From Crotalaria pallida (Eukaryota > Streptophyta > Magnoliopsida > Fabales > Fabaceae), in contig CM075656.1 in the NCBI GenBank assembly GCA_037953625.1, forward strand, positions 73,489,001 to 73,553,000: a stretch of 64,000 bases of DNA. The letters run 5' to 3'. A program made the translations under genes and the position numbers. Under the pieces are notes generated by a model. The model saw nothing but the letters and a program-made list of their open reading frames with translations. It ran no database searches and was not told where the DNA came from. Each line of letters opens with the position of its first letter. The stretch's first letter is position 1. Shown here piece by piece: positions 47,258-58,910 of the stretch.

Positions 47258-47490
47258 CCAACAATGCTTAGCACAGATGGCAGATAGCTAGCTGGGTTTA
47301 ACCCTGATGTCAGGGATTCGATCCTTGCCGTGGGTATGGAAAAAGCTTTGTTGGTAGAGGCAAAGCCCATTTATGTGATCTCCACGTACGTCTTGTATGT
47401 TGGTAGAGGCAAAATCCACTTATGTGATCTCTACACCTCGGAGGAGATTAGTCTTCGGCTATTGGTTGGAAGATACCCTTGATTAAAAAA
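47258..47490 (+). mobile_element. tRNA-derived SINE
   Basis: A 233-bp element with a box A-like TGGCAGATAGCTAGCTGGG, a box B GGGATTCGATCC and a poly-A tail. It is flanked by a perfect 17-bp duplication AAAACCAAATTAAATCA at 47241-47257 and 47491-47507. Confidence 0.88.
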
Positions 47491-47546
47491 AAAACCAAAT
47501 TAAATCAGTTTGAATGCTAACCTATTCTAAAATTAGTTATCAACTT

Positions 47547-49389
47547 TATTAAAGAGAAAGGATGAATGAATGAGTTCATTGAATTTATTACAAAAAGATT
47601 TACAATCTGTCTTTATAAACAGTAACATATGTAACAAACTATAGTAATGTACGGTAACAAATATGACTAACAAACTGATTCTATCTAATAACTTTGACTA
47701 ATTCTAATACTCCCCCTTAAGGTGGGAAGTAGATATTGCGAATTCCCAACTTAGACATTAGAAGGTTAAAGGTTGAAGCAGGAACTGGTTTTGTGAGTAT
47801 ATCAGCTAACTGATGAGCAGACTTAACATGTACCAATCTGATTGTACCATTCTGCACTTTCTCACGAACATGATGACAATCAATCTCAATGTGCTTGGAC
47901 CTCTCATGGAATGTGGGATTGTTAGCTAAATGGATGGCAGATTTATTGTCACAGAATACCAATGCTGGACCAGCTTCTATCTCAAAATCTTTGAGGATTG
48001 CTATGAGCCAAGTGACTTCACTAGATACATTTGCTACAGCTCTATATTCAGCTTCAGCTGAGGATCTAGAAACTACACGTTGCCTCTTAGATTGCCATGA
48101 TACTAGAGAGTCACCAATAAAAACAAATTGGCTTGTTGTGGACCTTCTCGTGTCTAAGCAGCTGCCCCAATCTGCATCAGAATAAGCCTTGATGTTTAGA
48201 GAAGAGGATGCTGAAAAGAAAATTCCCTGACTTGGTGATTTCTTCAAATATCTGAGAATGTGATGTACAACATCTAAATGATGTGTGCGTGGTGCTGACA
48301 TAAATTGGCTCAATTTATGTACAGCAAAGCAGATGTCCGGTCTAGAGATTGTAAGGTATAAGAGTCTACCAATCAATCTCCTGTACTGAGAAGGATTTTG
48401 CAATAGTTCTCCTGAGTTTGCTGTCAGCTTAAGGTTTGGATCCATTGGTATATCTGCTGGCTTGCAATTGAGAAAATTAGTATCTTCTAGCATAGTGACT
48501 GTGTACTTCCTTTGTGACAAATAAATGCCTTTGGAGGACTAAGCTATTTCTAAACCAAGGAAATATTTCAATTTGCCAAGATCCTTTAGTTTAAAAATGT
48601 CAGCCAAGGTCTTCTTCACTGTTTGCACTACAGACTGAGAAGGACTTGCCACTATGATGTCATCAACATATACTAGTAAAGCTACAAAGCTGGATCCAGT
48701 CCCTCTAGTGAACAAGGAATAATCGCTTTTGGATTGAGAGAAATTCTGATTTAGCAAAGCACTTGAAAATTTAGTGAACCATTGCCTGGATGCCTGTCGC
48801 AAGCCATAAATGGATTTTTTGAGTTTACAAACCAGCTTCTCCCCCTTAGGTGTACAGGTCGGCTGCTCCCCCTTAGGTTTGTAACCTAAAGGGCATATCC
48901 ATATATACTTCTTCAAACAAGTCTCCATTCAGAAAGGCATTATTAATATCAAGCTGTAAGAGATGCCAATTGTTGATGGCAGCAAGTGACAAGAGAACTC
49001 TGACTGTGGAAATTTTAGCTACAGGTGAAAAAGTAGCAGTAAAATCAATGCCAGCCTCTTGAGTATACCCTTTAGCCACCAATCTTGCTTTGTAGTGATC
49101 AACATTGCCATCAAGTTTTGTTTTAACTTTGTAAATCCATTTACACTCTATGGTGTGTTTAACTTTGTAGTGCTCCAATTAACTTTGTTTTAACTGTATT
49201 ATCTAGTCCATTCCCAGCTCTGATACCATATTAAAGAGAAAGGATGAATGAATGAGTTCATTGAATTGATTACAAAAAGATTTACAATCTGTCTTTATAA
49301 ACAGTAACATATGTAACAAACTACAGTAATGTACGGTAACAAATATGACTAACAAACTGATTCTATCTAATAACTTTGACTAATCAATA
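47547..49389 (-). mobile_element. internally deleted Ty1/copia retrotransposon
   Basis: Minus-strand element of about 1.84 kb. LTRs of about 162 bp lie at 49229-49389 (5') and 47547-47709 (3'). They differ by two substitutions over their first 155 bp, plus small changes at the outer tip. A primer-binding site complementary to initiator tRNA-Met (TGGTATCAGAGC on the minus strand) is at 49217-49228, directly inside the 5' LTR. A polypurine tract (CCTTAAGGGGGAG on the minus strand) is next to the 3' LTR at 47710-47722. Gag, protease and integrase are deleted: the leader runs straight into reverse transcriptase. No clear 5-bp target duplication is seen. Confidence 0.9.
47717..49178 (-). pseudogene. 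copia pol remnant: reverse transcriptase and RNase H
   Basis: Three minus-strand frames in order make the C-terminal half of a copia polyprotein. The first (49178-48873) has CKWIYKVK and LDINNAFLNGDL, including an RT catalytic Asp. The second (48928-48539) has SIYGLRQASRQW and the YVDDII catalytic box. The third (48520-47717) has the RNase H segment: YSDADWGSCLDTRRSTT, SSAEAEYRA, CDNKSAIHLANNP and HIEIDCHHVRE. Breaks are a one-base frameshift near 48890 and a TAG stop at about 48539, just after GLEIA. The enzyme would copy RNA into DNA in virus-like particles. As present it is not translatable as one protein. Confidence 0.92.
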
Positions 49390-49969
49390 TTATTATAAAT
49401 CCATAATGGTTTCCAATTAGGAAACCAAAATATGATTTTAGCAGCCAATTTTGACTTAAGAAGTCATTTAATCAATGCTTAATCAATGAGAGAGAGTGCA
49501 TTTATTATGTGAGTGTTTATTGAGTTGGTGGGCTTCAAGCTCAAAGGAGTATAGTGCACGGGTTTTTTTCTCAGAAAGTGACTTTACACTTTCTTCTTCC
49601 TCACTTTCTTCTACGAAATACACACACTCAACAGTGCACACACACTCAACAGTGCACAGGTTTTTTTTCTCAGAAAGTGACTTTTCACTTTCTTCTACAA
49701 AAAACACACACACTCAACAGTCTTGAACACTCAACAGAGAAAGGTGAAGGAGAAAGCTTGAGCCTTTTAAAAAACGAAACTAATATACCTCAATAGAGCC
49801 ATTTCTTGCCAAGTAAAAATTGCAGTGATTGCCTGCGACGGAGACGTATGACACCGAGTTGCTGAGAACTGAGGCGGTGTACACTTTGTCTTTGACAAGT
49901 TGCTCTAAGAAATCGAAACTGATATCGGGTGGGGAAAAAAAGGCTGGGATTGAATTCTTAGTATCGAAA
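49390..49969. other. spacer with short tandem text
   Basis: CACACACTCAACAGTG units are tandemly repeated near 49620-49660 and again near 49700, with a TTTTTTCTCAGAAAGTGACTTT text repeated three times (49563, 49664). Low-complexity open frames here are artefacts. Confidence 0.5.
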
Positions 49970-50294
49970 ATGGGCAGTGAAATCTCCAAGCTATCAAATG
50001 GGGATGGTGCAGAGAAAAATAGAGATGGAAACTTTGATGGGAGCTCTTCTCAATCAATACTCAATAGCGATGTTTCTGGTAATCAATACTCAATACAAGA
50101 TTAAACTCATTATTTTTAACTCATCGTTATTTTTGATATCCAACATTTCTTTCTCTATAAAGTTGATTAACTTGACATTGCAGAAGGCTTTGTGACTCCA
50201 ACCTCTGTGCTGAAATCTCGATCTGGGAACTCCGTTCTGGAAAATAATAAAACTCCAATTCGTGATGATGAAAACATTGAGCTTCGTTTGTCAG
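49970..50294 (+). pseudogene. orphan two-exon gene fragment, unknown
   Basis: Exon-like piece 49970-50078 starts MGSEISKLSNGDGAEKNRDG and ends at a GT donor after ...NSDVS. Piece 50184-50294 opens after an AG acceptor and continues in phase as EGFVTPTSVLKSRSGN, then SVLENNKTPIRDDENIELRL, ending in phase at another GT donor. The phases agree (109 + 111 nt). The frame is also open upstream to 49829. No domain is recognised; the text is Ser/Asn/Asp-rich and looks like a disordered N-terminal region. It may be a captured host fragment or the 5' end of a gene whose remainder is gone. Confidence 0.5.
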
Positions 50295-52545
50295 GTGTCG
50301 TTTTAGTTTCTCTTTTGTAATATACTCTTATAATATGTACTCCAAGTGGCGTTTTAGTTATGTCGATATACTGCAATTGAAGTGATTAGTTATCTTGAAA
50401 TACACTATGTGACTGAGTCATCTGCTCTTTTCTTTTATTCTTTTGTCTGAAAAAAAAATGATGGGCTGGATAGATTTTTTGGTTTTGCATTATTTTATAT
50501 TAACCTTTCAGCTACATGATATCTAACAGTAACGCGGGCACTTGGGAAAAAAAGTTAGATCAATTTGACAACAAAGTTCATATATTTCAATTGAATGAAA
50601 TGGTGGGTCTGTGTCTGATTTTAAGAAAAAAAGTGGACTCAAAGGTCAAAATTGAGGTTTAGTAATTAGTAGTACTCAAAATTTTAAGCAATTAAGCACT
50701 TCCTGTCACAGTGGAAGGTTGATCAATTTGACACCAAAGTTCAAATCTTTCAAAGCAATGAATTAAAGGGTAGATGTCTGATTGTGGAAAGAGAATCAAT
50801 CAATTAAAAAAATGGATCAGAGTCAAAGATCTAAATTGAGCTTCATGTTTCAAGTTTTAAAGCACTTTGTGTAACAGTGGGAAAAAGTTTGATCAATTTG
50901 AGAATAAATTTCAAATCTGTCATGGGAATGAATTAAAGATTTAAAGGGCTTATGTTTGATTTTTGGTTAAACTTAAGATCTAAATTGAGCTTCACAGAAA
51001 AAAAATTTTAGGGATTAAATTGTCCCACAAAATTATTTTGGGGAGCAAATTGTCTCATGGAAGAAAATTTCAGGGACTACTTGGTAACTTTATTTTTTCA
51101 AGGACGAAATTGTCTAATAAAAAAATTTTCAAGGACTAATTTGGGTCTTTATTTTTTTCAGGGACTAAATATGACCACATAAAAAAATTAAAGGACCAAT
51201 TTGGGCATTTATTCTTAAATGTTAAAGTGCATTATGTATTCCTGTATAAAAATCATCATCTTTATTTGTTTCTCTGCAAATAGCTTTTTCTTTTCTCTTA
51301 TTTTTTAGTAACTAATTTGAAAGTAATTGAATAAATATTATGTGTAAGTCTTTATTAAACAAATTTAATTCAAGTGGGAAGAAATGAAAATAGATTTTCT
51401 TTTCTCTGCAAATAGCTTTTTCTTTTCTCTTTCAATCTCTTAATTTTCAAATTCCAAAAGATATTTTCACATTCAAGAATCTCCTTTTACATTAAAGGAA
51501 GAAATGAAAAAATAAATTACTAGAAAGAAAAAAAAAGCGAAACTGTTTCAATAACAATAATGGTTTCTTTGGTGATATGAAAAATTATATTCATTAAAAA
51601 AAATTAATTATTACACCAAATATTTATAAAGTAACGTAAATTTAACAATTAATTTACTAATTATTAATTTATTATTACTTATTATTAATTTATTATTAAT
51701 TTATAATAAATTATTAAATTAATACTAATCACAAAAATTGTAAAAAAATATTTTATGTTAATATATTGATGCATTCTTGGTTTTCTAACCGGTGTACAGT
51801 CTTGATACGTCGCCTTCTCTCTTGGTGAAACGTGCATGCCTAATGAATTCTTATTTATTAGTACTTGCACACAAAACGGAAAGATAACCATTCTTCATAA
51901 GCTTTTATTTCATGGAGAAGATAACCACTATTTATTAGCTGAACTTTGGTTTTGTAAGAAATAAAGTGCGATGGTTGAAGCAACAATAGTTTAAACCATT
52001 AGTCATACTTGAACAACTTTATAAACTAGATGAAACTCTTTTAACCAAACCTTCAACTAAATACACATCCATCTACCACTAATAACTCAGACTCACTCGA
52101 CTCACATTCCACTTTCCAACCAAGCAGGTATGTCATTCCGAATTAGAATATCAGCTGCACAAATACTTTTTTTAAATCTAAATATCTCTCTGTACGCAGT
52201 TTTATAACACCCCCTAAACTTCTAAATACCAACTCTTTCTTCGATAATATTATAGATTGGTCTGTTTGAAATTGACTATATTTGTTGTTATTCAGCCTAT
52301 AACATGAAATATTTCATCATATTTATTTACAAACTCATGAAATTAAACTTTAAATTCCAAAATGTTCTCTTCTTCTGTATCCAGTCCCTTTAATTTCAAA
52401 GTAATAACATTGGTTTTCTGAATTACTAATTAGAAAAAGGAAATTAATTCGTAAGTCACTATGCAAGTGAACATATTCAACACCAATATCAAAACAAATA
52501 AGGAATCATAATATTTCATTTACTTTTTTTTATTATAGCTAGAAA
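50295..52545. other. AT-rich spacer, probably Helitron 5' part
   Basis: No further exons of the fragment above were found. At 50990-51210 repeated 'AGGGACTAAATTGTC' texts resemble decayed Mutator-type arms. At 51640-51730 there is a TTATTAATTTA tandem run. The 5' end of the second Helitron-like unit should lie here but is not resolved. Confidence 0.4.
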
Positions 52546-54566
52546 ATGGCAAGACTTGCATTCAAAGATTTAATTCCTAATTATCAAAAAAAAGATTTAA
52601 TTCCTAGAAACGAAAAAAGAGAATTCCACGGACGCATCAACAGAATGTGGAAAGTCATTAATAAAGATTCCACTCTTAGATACATGCAGATTGTATTACT
52701 TGACAAAGAGGTAGTTATATGATTATGTAAAAAATCTATATTTACAACATTTTTACAAAAATTCATTCATGTTAGATATATATGTTTACAATATCTGATA
52801 CCATTCTGCATTTTTCGTTGCATATGAAGGGTGTAAAGGTGCCCTGTGCTATAAACAAACAAGGCACCGTAAATAAATTTCAGAGAAGGCTCATTGAAGG
52901 CAAATGTGTTAAGATTTCCAGATTTATTGTTGAAAACAATCATGGCCCTTTGAAAGCTACAAAAAGCATTTTGCGGCTGATATTCACATATGCAACAAAA
53001 ATGGAATGAGGTGATGACAATTTACCAATCTATGGATTTAACTTCGAGCCTTTTGAAAACATCCTTCAGCTAGCAACAACAAAAACCACCACATCACAAA
53101 ATACAAAGACGGACACACTAATAGGTAAAAATATTACTACCTTTTTTTTTCTGTTTCAAAATTACGAAAATTTTCGTTAACGAAGTTGTTCTAAGCCCAA
53201 TTACTATTATTTTTTCTTTTGTTTACAACAGATGTTATTGGATTCATTACTGAACACAACCTATTAAATAATTACGAAAATAGTGGAAAACAAGGAATTA
53301 GACTCAATTTTCACATCTCAGATTCAAGGTTGTTTGCTTACCATTTTTACCTCATCAAATGTGTACAAATTATTGCATCTTTACCTATATATAAATCCTT
53401 TTTTTCATATATTTGCAGGGGTAACACAGTGAAGGCGTCTCTGTTTGATGAACATGCAGAGAAGATGAATGAATTTATAATGGATGAAAAACAACCCAAA
53501 ATTATTGTTATTGAATATGCCAAGATAAATATTTGGAAAGGTATTTTTCAATAATATGCAAAATAGATCAATTTTAAATTAATAACAACAAAATAAATGA
53601 CCAAATTACCAATAACTATAGGAAGAGACATATCACTTAACACATCATGGGAAGCAACAATAATCCATTTCAATCCTAATTTGTCCGACGTTCAAGAGTT
53701 TCAAGAACTGTAATAATTCACAGTTGTTTTGTTTTATTTTTTCTATTTCATTAATTATCTGTTTCTAATATATTATGGTTTTGCATGTTATTAATAAATA
53801 AACTAACTGGAATTTTTCAAGTACAAACATAAATTTTCAACCTCCAACCCTTACACAAGATTCATCACAATACACTGCTGGAAGTCAGAGTGAAATTGTG
53901 CAGTCCGTATTAGATCCTAGCAAGCGCAAGAGTATTCGAGAAATAAATAATTGCACAAAGGTAACAATAAAGTAGATTCGAAAGTTGCAGAAATATATAA
54001 CTACGTATATTCTTTCCATTTTTAATTTATGTGATATTATCTTTTGATTCTAGGGTGGGAAATACGCTACCATAGGAAAAATTTCCTACATCATAGAGGA
54101 TGACAATTGGCATTATAAAGCATGTTCAATGTGCAAGAAAGTACTGAAGGAAAAGATCAAACGTATGTAATTATACAATACACAATGTTAATTACAATTA
54201 CAATTTAAATAATCTAAATATTTTTCTAATTCAGAAATGCTAGTCTATTTTATTTTACATGATTTACACAAAAGCTGTGGAAGACACAACATACTTTGCA
54301 TGTGCTATTGAAGGATGTAAAGAAGAACGAGATATCACTATTCCCAAGTATGACTTTTTGTTTTGCTCATATAATTCTTAGTATTTCTATTTCTATTATT
54401 TGGTTGAACACTCACTTATATGACAAATACAAATTCTATGTTTAGGTACAAAGTTCAAATGATGGTTTCAGATTCTGAGGATGAGGCAAATTTTGTTCTA
54501 ATGGACAATCTTGCGTTCAAAATTTTTCACAAAACAGCTGCCGAAATGTTAAAGGAACTTGAGCAG

Positions 54567-54877
54567 TGTTGTGTCCCGGTATTGATGGAACACCACAATG
54601 TGTGTTTGGGGTTGTTGCAGCTGACGAGGGTGACCCCGGTCCTACGTACCCCCAGTGATAAGGGGATCAAGCCACACGTAGTTCTTGAGAGTAGGGATGA
54701 GAGAACATACCTTAGCCCCTATAGCATGGCGATACTTATAGGGGAAGTTGTGTTGTGGTGCCTTATGGGCCTGTTCGGCCCAGTAGGATAAGAAGGATGA
54801 GTTATTCACCCTTATCCTGTACTAGAGAGCTCATGTTCATCCTGTAGCAGTAGGATTTATTATTGGTTAACCCTACA
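54567..54877. repeat. left LTR
   Basis: 311 bp, lacking the 20-bp segment GCTGACGTGGCTCTTAGAGG present in the right copy at 58801-58820. Confidence 0.9.
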
Positions 54878-57112
54878 AGCCCCCCAAGCTCGTATAGGCT
54901 CGAAGAGCCTGTGCTGAGCTTCTGAGAGTTGGTGATGACATAAAACATTGTTTGCAGCTGAGAACTTTTTATTCGGAGGAGTGTCGTGGATGGTTGATTA
55001 GGACGTATAAGACTGTTCGCAGTCAAGGCCCTTAGTCGTGTATCGTCATGTACTGAGTTCATAGTCAAATTGGACTATTGTTTTTAAAGTCACCTATCTT
55101 TTATGGAGACATCCTTTTATGCGCTTGCCATGGTGAAAGCCGAAAGGCTTGTGCCAAGGTATGCTGGCACGACTCAAACTGTTATTTGAGTTCGAGGTGT
55201 GCCAAGATTATCACCAATTGGATCGTAACGTTTACGAGGGATTTCTGTCGGAATGACAACCTTAGCCGAGGTGTATTCCTCGATCCGCGATGTATTGGGC
55301 CAGATATGAGCCGAGAGGCTTTGAGCCGAGAGGCTAAGCCAAGTTATCGGGTCGCAATCCTCGTTTTCACTTGTAGCCTCGCCGATCTGGCCGGCTAACC
55401 GAGATCGTGGGCAAGTGCGTAAGAACATGATCCAAAGTGAGTGAGTTTAACATATGTCCTTAATAAGGAAGGTAAATTATCAATTTGTTGCCTCATGGGA
55501 CGTGGTGGTCCTCTTTGGCACAACATTTGATCTCGAGTAACTTATGCATCATATAACACCAGTATCAAGGTCGGCCAATGTCAGCTATGTATATGCCTCA
55601 TCACATACTAGTCCCCTACTCGGTAAAGCCTGAAAAGGCTTGTGTCGAGTTCATAAGGTCTGTGAAACTCTCGGGATCAAAGTGGGCCTCGGACTCGGTA
55701 TAGGTCCGAAAGCTTGGTGAGAGGTTCTAAAGATGTGGTGCGAAGGCACCCAAATATTCCCAGAGCATCTGCTGCTCAGGGCTTTACAGTTCTTCTCGGA
55801 TTATTTTGTAGAGTCGGAGTCCATTCTACCCGCCAAGCAGTAAGCTTCATGGCCGAATAAGGTCACTCGAGTGGAAGTCACCGAAAGTTTATCGAGCTGA
55901 TGAAGCGGCCGAGAATGCCGAGAAGGGAAAGAATGAAGCCGAGGAAACAAGAACAGGTAGAGAAGGCAAGCTGATAGATCATCATAATAACAAAGCTGGA
56001 GCAAACTTTTACTCCATTGCATAACCAACCCCCTTACTTGATAAAGCCTGAAGAGGCTTGTGCCGAGTTAAGAAGTCCTTTAAGGTGTGAGTTGTTTTCC
56101 GCCAATTAGATCGTGTTCATCCAAGCCTCTTTGAGAGACTGTCGGATTCAGATCTATGTAGGCGAACGCTGAGCGAAGGTTGAATATTTGCGAGTTGTGG
56201 GTGTGGAATCAGCAGTGTGGTTCCTCGGAGATGCTGGGATCCGAATTAGATCACTGGGTGTTGGCACTATGGACCGTTCTACCATATAGGTAAGGTCGCG
56301 ATGGTGCGCAAACCAAGCAACAAATGATCGGCAACCGGCGTGTAGGACTTGAATTAAGTTGAGTCGTCATACTCGGACTCGAATTAACATAGGTCATCAT
56401 GCTCGGCAGATCCGATCGTTATGTTTGTACCTTTTTCTGATGTATAAAAACAACGATTAGAATATCAAGTAATAGATGATATGTAATGACATTATGATAT
56501 GTAATGATATGTAATGCCAAGTAAACAAGAGAGTAATATAGGAACGAGAATTCCTTCCCTGAATCGCTGAGGTGAGGAATGTTGGACTTAAGTTTTCTGT
56601 GAATCCGTTCCAAATTAGCTCCGTCGAGCAGTTGACTTAGCTAGGGAATATGGTGCGAGGTCTCCACAGTCGTCTTGTGAAGCCGAGGTAATGCATGGTT
56701 CCCGCTATTCTGAATGTATGAGATACCAATAGGGGGACGTTGTCGAGGGTCCGCGCGCAGTTGGCACATGTATTCGAAGTGGGGAACCGAGAACGAGGCT
56801 CTCTATACTCGGGGACAAGGTAAAAGAGGGAAATTTGGCGCGAGGGGTCCTTGCCGTTATCACCATGCTCCAAATAGAGTGACATAATTGTATTCACAGA
56901 GCTCGGAAAATAATATGCCCATTGATGAAAATCTTGAAATGGGTGGTCTAGTAGCTCGGACCATGTACCTCGTATATGTGTACAGAAAAATTAATTTTAG
57001 TGGTTGTCGTTTGACAATTTATAATAAGGGAATTGCAATAATGAAAATTATTGGAGAGTAAATGCTCGTAAATCCTGCAAGATTGTCTACGAAAAGATGC
57101 ATGATATATCAC

Positions 57113-57386
57113 GCTTTATAAAAATAATAATGACTATGCTAATAATCGTAAATAGCATTAAATAACATTTATGGTCAAGAATATCATATCATGTATCAAG
57201 TGAATGAACGTAATTATGTTGAGCAAATACATGTATCATGCGTTATAAAAATAATAATGATTATGCTAATAATCGTAAATAGCATTAAATAACATTTATT
57301 GTCAAGAATATCATATCATGTATCAAGTGAATGAACGTAATTATGTTGAACAAATACATGTATCATGCGTTATAAAAATAATAATG
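57113..57386. repeat. 127-bp tandem duplication
   Basis: A unit starting near TTTATAAAAATAATAATGA recurs at exactly 127-bp spacing (57116, 57243, 57370). There are two full copies and a partial third, nearly identical. It lies in the interior of the LTR element. Confidence 0.9.
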
Positions 57387-57579
57387 ATATAACAACATAA
57401 ATGATGAAAACAGAAAGACTACTTCCCTGGATTCGAGAAAGGCATGAGTCTTGTTTTGCTGATGAGGTAGCTCTTTATTTGGCCCATTCTTCCGTTGCTG
57501 ATGAGAACCTGTTGACGGCTTGGGCACTGGTTTTCCTTTATCAATTGTAGCAACTTCCGAAATGGAATGTACTCCGACT

Positions 57580-58500
57580 TTCTTTATTTATTTATTGGGC
57601 TGGAAGAGGCCAGTATTTTTCAATTTTGGCTGTGGGCCATCAGAACGACCCGTAGAATATTTCTTCATGCTTTAGTCCTGTTGAGGCCCGTAAAACCCTT
57701 CCCTTTTTTTTGTATTTGGGCTGATGAGGCCCACTCCATTTTTTTACTGTTTGGGCCCATAGCCCATTAGGGCTTGGGAACCCTAATGCAGCAACAGCTG
57801 CTGCTACATGTTGCGGGTTCCAATCCAAAAGCGAGGTGCGGCGGCGGCGGCTGTGATTTTGCAGCGGCGGCGGGAATGGGATGGGCGAAGGTGACATCAC
57901 GTCGTTGGCCGTCGTGAACGAAGGAGGCACGTTCGACGGGGTTCGGTGGGAGTGAGGGAGCTCGCTGCTCTGTCTGCGATGGCGGCGATAGCCACGGGAC
58001 CAGGACCGGGACAATGGAGACGCAAGCGGAGAGACTTCAAGGGCTGCAGAAACGTGAGGCATGTTAGAGCAGAGACTCCGTTCGGTCACCATGGAAGATG
58101 GGATCTGGAGGTTCGTTGGCGGTCAAACCACTTCGTTCACGGCGCGGCCACGCACGACGGTGCCGATGGCTTTGAGAACGAAGGGAGAAGAGGACTCGCA
58201 ATCGAACTCGGTGGGAATTGTTCTCTCAGTCGCGAGCTGGTGCCACAACGTGTACTTGGAGCGTCGATGATAGTAAACGCGGTGGGTCTCGGTGGAGCTC
58301 TATTTCGAGAGCTTGAAAGAGAGAATAGCCACCGCGACGCTGCGACGAGGATCACGGGCTCCAGATCCCGTTAGCTCTGCGATTCCCACCGCTGTATCCC
58401 CGCACCGGTCCTAGATGCTGCAGCGCTGGCCCCTCCTCACGAACAGCACCAGTGGCAACAACCGTGGATGGTCCCTTCCTCCATAACAATAGCCGCATCA
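57580..58500. other. GC-rich block inside the LTR element
   Basis: This segment contrasts strongly with the AT-rich surroundings and holds long overlapping open frames on both strands (57640-58092 minus; 57946-58374 plus). The proteins are Arg/Ser/Pro-rich on the minus frame and Gly/Arg-rich on the plus frame, without a recognisable domain. I regard it as non-coding GC-rich DNA or a captured host exon rather than a gene. Confidence 0.4.
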
Positions 58501-58579
58501 ACACGCTGTTTTTTTTTTAAAAAAATTTTTTGTAGCGTGGATGGGGATCGAAGTTTATCGTTCCCACAGACGGCGCCAA

Positions 58580-58910
58580 TGTTGTGTCCCGTTATTGATG
58601 GAACATCACGATGTGTGTTTGGGGTTGTTGCAGCTGACGAGGGTGACCCCGGTCCTACGTACCCCCAGTGATAAGGGGATCAAGCCACACGTAGTTCTTG
58701 AGAGTAGGGATGAGAGAACGTACCTTAGCCCTTATAGCATGGCGATACTTATAGGGGAAGTTGTGTTGTGATGCCTTATGGGCCTGTTCGGCCCAGTAGG
58801 GCTGACGTGGCTCTTAGAGGATAAGAAGGATGAGTTATTCACCCTTATCCTGTACTAGAGAGCTCATGTTCATCCTGTAGCAGTTGGATTTATTATTGGT
58901 TAACCCTACA
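58580..58910. repeat. right LTR
   Basis: 331 bp partner of 54567-54877. Confidence 0.9.

Larger units (their letters stand above)
54567..58910. mobile_element. non-autonomous LTR retroelement (LARD-like) inside the RPA1-like gene
   Basis: LTRs are 54567-54877 (311 bp) and 58580-58910 (331 bp). Both start TGTTGTGTCCCG and end TTAACCCTACA. The flanks AGCAG (54562-54566) and AGAAG (58911-58915) are a 5-bp target duplication with one mismatch. The 3.7-kb interior has no gag or pol. It has repeated hairpin motifs, a 127-bp tandem duplication and a GC-rich block. The sequence GGCGCC lies just before the 3' LTR. The LTRs differ by 7 substitutions and one 20-bp indel, consistent with a fairly recent insertion (order of a million years under usual plant rates). 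Confidence 0.88.

Noticed and set aside
49483..49796. Open frames near the copia element
   Set aside because: Built from tandem CACACACTCAACAGTG and TTTTCTCAGAAAGTGAC texts; Ser/Thr/His low complexity.
55078..55428. Open frames in the LTR element interior tested as gag
   Set aside because: No CCHC knuckle, no capsid-like text; interior has no retrotransposon protein that I can recognise.
57640..58374. 150- and 142-codon frames on opposite strands
   Set aside because: They overlap each other in a GC-rich block inside an LTR element; length is explained by few stop codons at high GC.
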